A DNA stretch of 64,000 nt, from positions 62,757,080-62,821,079 of the forward strand of contig OY292276.1 of the NCBI GenBank assembly GCA_958496175.1, in the 5' to 3' direction. Under the pieces are notes generated by a model, which was not told the DNA's origin, made no database searches, and saw nothing but the letters and a program-made list of their open reading frames with translations. This stretch comes from Sisyra terminalis. Its lineage: Eukaryota; Arthropoda; Insecta; Neuroptera; Sisyridae. Positions 63,521-64,000 of the stretch are shown piece by piece (positions within the stretch are counted from its first letter, which is position 1; each line of letters starts with the position of its first letter). A program made the position numbers and the translations under genes.

Positions 63521-64000
63521 CTGCACAGAAAAAAGAATCATTAATTTATATATTTAAAACTTAAACTAAATTTTCTAAAGCTAAGCTTATAAAACTAATG
63601 ATCTATCTACGTATATGTTATATATATAAGTTATTAACGAAAAAGATCTCACATAATATAATATAAACCCCAAATATAAAAATAATTTCATGTAGGTATT
63701 AGTATAAAATAATTTCAAGATAGAGAATACGTTTTTAGAGTACTAGATAAGAGAAATAGGCTTTTAAGAGTAGGTAGGGCAGAGGTTTTGAATCTATAAA
63801 GTGAACATTTCGTGTTCGTATTATCGTTTTATAAATTTAATGATTGCAAAGGACTGAACGACGTGGGTCGCAGTTTTGAATCGACTATTTATCAATTGTA
63901 AGTTCAGCTATTGCACAAATGCATATATCTAAGCCAATATATAATATTAAATTTAGTATAATGTTACAAGTTGTTAATGTTATAAAACAACTTATAAAAA

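Larger units (their letters stand above)
52783..64000. repeat. 26.4 kb tandem unit, copy 3 (deleted and truncated)
   Basis: Bases 52783-53060 match the start of the unit. The sequence then jumps to unit position about 10184 and continues to unit position 21125 at the window edge. Unlike copies 1 and 2 it carries many substitutions, for example at 53109, 53127, 55246, 57119 and 63341. It also has small indels, including a replaced segment near 56029. Copies 1 and 2 are therefore closer to each other than either is to copy 3. Confidence 0.95.

Noticed and set aside
1..64000. Integrated virus segment, for example a proviral locus of a parasitoid wasp
   Set aside because: No recognisable viral or virulence gene, segment boundary motif or long frame was seen.

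Overview
The window is AT-rich eukaryotic nuclear DNA with no operons, no bacterial-style genes, no rRNA or tRNA genes, and no open reading frame longer than about 96 codons. It contains short (45-120 bp) GT-AG introns, one with a TACTAAC branch-point match, polypyrimidine acceptors, AATAAA signals and foldback DNA repeats. This suggests an invertebrate, most likely an insect. The many TAGGTACCTA-type words and the GTGGGCGTGGC motif inside the repeats fit insects, but the order cannot be fixed from sequence alone.

The dominant fact is large-scale structure. The 64 kb are about two and a half head-to-tail copies of one 26.4 kb unit: copy 1 at 1-26377, copy 2 at 26378-52782 and copy 3 from 52783 to the window end. 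By line-by-line reading, copies 1 and 2 differ by two substitutions (22976/49381 and 25345/51750) and one 28-bp insertion near 49213-49242. Copy 3 is older or less homogenised. It has lost about 9.9 kb internally (junction at 53060/53061) and carries scattered substitutions and small indels. Because the window begins inside the array, the start of the unit is arbitrary.

Layout of one unit, in copy 1 coordinates. (i) 640-6130, + strand: tandem, diverged modules of a small-exon gene family (P1, P2, a detached tail and a P3 exon). (ii) 6130-8780: AT-rich DNA with nothing recognisable. (iii) 8785-9780, + strand: the best gene candidate (G4), with at least three protein-like exons, an intron with TACTAAC and a poly(A) signal. 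(iv) 9826-13457: a diverged repeat fragment followed by a 3.3 kb foldback element with terminal inverted repeats, 742-bp direct units, an inverted arm and a 44-bp hairpin. (v) 13540-14340, - strand: G5, an inverted paralogue of G4, tail to tail with it across the foldback. (vi) 15004-16680, - strand: paralogue C. (vii) 16770-17790: a short direct repeat. (viii) 18853-19148: an insertion that looks retroposed. (ix) 19460-20060, - strand: degenerate paralogue D. (x) 20355-21904, - strand: three pairs of tiny exons with near-identical acceptors. (xi) 23743-23857 and 24397-26185, - strand: a short exon and paralogue B.

No protein family was recognised. The best reading is a tandemly amplified cluster of fast-evolving, small-exon genes and pseudogenes, built by repeated local duplication and then amplified as a 26.4 kb block, with a foldback element at its centre. 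The copy 3 deletion ends inside the foldback's left terminal repeat and removes every + strand gene module, while the - strand modules remain up to the window end. Whether any module is expressed cannot be told from the sequence. An assembly artefact must also be kept in mind for the nearly identical copies 1 and 2.
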